Assembly: GCF_030272705.1 (NCBI RefSeq) | Contig: NZ_JARFYM010000004.1 | Span: 124,001-188,000 of the forward strand | DNA length: 64,000 bases | DNA from: Rhizobium mayense | GTDB lineage: Bacteria > Pseudomonadota > Alphaproteobacteria > Rhizobiales > Rhizobiaceae | Direction of reading: 5' to 3' | The notes under the pieces: generated by a model | Databases searched by the model: none | Seen by the model: the letters and a program-made list of their open reading frames with translations, nothing else | Told to the model about the DNA's origin: nothing | Translations under genes and position numbers: made by a program | Shown: piece after piece, positions 63,306-64,000 of the stretch | How positions within the stretch are numbered: position 1 is the first letter of the stretch | How the letters are laid out: the number at the start of each line of letters is the position of its first letter

Positions 63306-64000
63306 TTATCTGGCCGCTTTCGCAGCCTCGCCCTTCGCCAGTCCGAGGCGGACTTTCAGCTCCGCGATCTTGGCACGACTCACAGGCACCAGATGAGGCG
63401 CGGGGCCATCCAACTCCACCACGGCGCCGTCACCTTCCCTGCGCATGAAGGTTATATGCGGGACCGCCACGATATGGCTGCGGTGGACGCGCATGAAGAT
63501 GTCGGGACAGAGCTGCGATTCCGCTTCCGAAATCGGCCAGGAGCACATGCGCTCGCGCTGGCCATCGTGAACGAGCGTATAGTGAGCATCGGCGCGAACG
63601 CTGCGAATCTCCGCCACATCGATGAACTGCGTACCGTTTGCCGCCTCGATCGGCACGCGCGTCGCCATTGGCCGCGATGGCGGCTGACCAAGACCCGCGA
63701 GCGGAGCTGCCCTCGTCCGCGCCCGGGCGGCGACCGCCGCGACGCGCCCCCCTGCTTCGGCCCCGCCGGCCGGAAGATCGGCGACTGGGTCCGAGACGAG
63801 CACATTCGGACGCTGGCGTGCATCTGGGACGAGAAACAGCAAGAAGCCCACGGCGACCAGGAAACACAGCAAAGCCACGATCAGCGCCAGCACCTGTGAC
63901 GAGGCGGCAAGCCCATCCATTTCCATGGTATGATCCATGCCTCCCCCGGCACCAAAATGCATACCGTACATCGCCGTATAATGCATGCCGGAAACCGCGA
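63306..64000 (-). CDS. coxC: MHYT and LytTR domain regulator, CoxC-like (partial at window edge)
   Basis: The visible 231 residues are the C-terminal part of a protein whose 5' end is outside the window. The frame enters as AVSGMHYTAM, an MHYT motif, followed by one more membrane segment. A variable linker follows, and then a LytTR DNA-binding domain (about 110 residues) with IRSVRADAHYTLVHDG and IFMRVHRSHIV. CoxC and CoxH of Oligotropha have this MHYT-LytTR layout and are thought to sense a diatomic gas through metal held by MHYT. The position directly before coxM favours CoxC. The gap to coxM is 155 bases. Confidence 0.82.
   Translation of the reverse strand, partial: AVSGMHYTAMYGMHFGAGGGMDHTMEMDGLAASSQVLALIVALLCFLVAVGFLLFLVPDARQRPNVLVSDPVADLPAGGAEAGGRVAAVAARARTRAAPLAGLGQPPSRPMATRVPIEAANGTQFIDVAEIRSVRADAHYTLVHDGQRERMCSWPISEAESQLCPDIFMRVHRSHIVAVPHITFMRREGDGAVVELDGPAPHLVPVSRAKIAELKVRLGLAKGEAAKAAR

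Overview
The window comes from a GC-rich alphaproteobacterium, most likely of the Rhizobium/Agrobacterium group. The evidence is an imp-type type VI secretion (T6SS) locus, a FixL/FixJ/FixK-like cascade, a coxMSL-type carbon monoxide dehydrogenase operon and small palindromic repeats of the kind seen in rhizobia. No tRNA, rRNA, CRISPR array, transposase or attachment site was recognised.

Layout. (1) 1-5233: an AI-2E family permease, a small unknown gene, a membrane TPR/TolB-like protein, and a DUF3302 plus HlyD membrane pair. (2) 5366-23496, minus strand: a long T6SS operon read tssA-tssB-tssC-tssE-tssF-tssG-tagH(FHA)-tssJ-tssK-tssL-tssM-tagF-pppA-ppkA. Many genes are joined by ATGA overlaps. 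(3) 23699-32097: a signalling island inside the T6SS locus. It holds STAS proteins, GHKL ATPases, two SpoIIE-type phosphatases, a degenerate GHKL protein next to a STAS-like/SAM-methyltransferase fusion, a coiled-coil protein and a ParA/MinD-like ATPase. (4) 32104-38781, minus strand: a second Ser/Thr kinase, a sigma-54 activator, clpV and hcp; hcp has a near-consensus sigma-54 promoter. (5) 39200-49521, plus strand: a vgrG cargo island with a DUF2169-pentapeptide protein, a second pentapeptide protein, a DUF4150 PAAR-like tip, VgrG, a separate beta-helix spike-like protein, a DUF3540 protein, a TPR/glycosyltransferase-like protein and a small partner. All 13 core tss genes are present, counting the PAAR-like tip as accessory. 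(6) 49921-51802: small envelope and unknown proteins. (7) 51995-56295: FixL-like kinase, FixJ-like regulator, FixK-like Crp/Fnr regulator, and a second protein carrying the same N-terminal domain as the one at 1810. (8) 56345-64000, minus strand: coxC(partial)-M-S-L-D-E-F, in the order known from aerobic CO oxidisers, with the form I CoxL active-site motif.

How they may work together. Sigma-54 and its activator probably drive hcp. PpkA, PppA and the FHA protein give threonine-phosphorylation control of assembly. The island at 23.7-32.1 kb looks like a multi-branch partner-switching circuit that could gate T6SS activity in response to a periplasmic signal. Its unusual output candidate is a methyltransferase tethered to a STAS-like domain that has lost its phosphoacceptor serine, next to a GHKL protein that has lost its ATP-binding residues. 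This link between island and secretion is inferred from position only.
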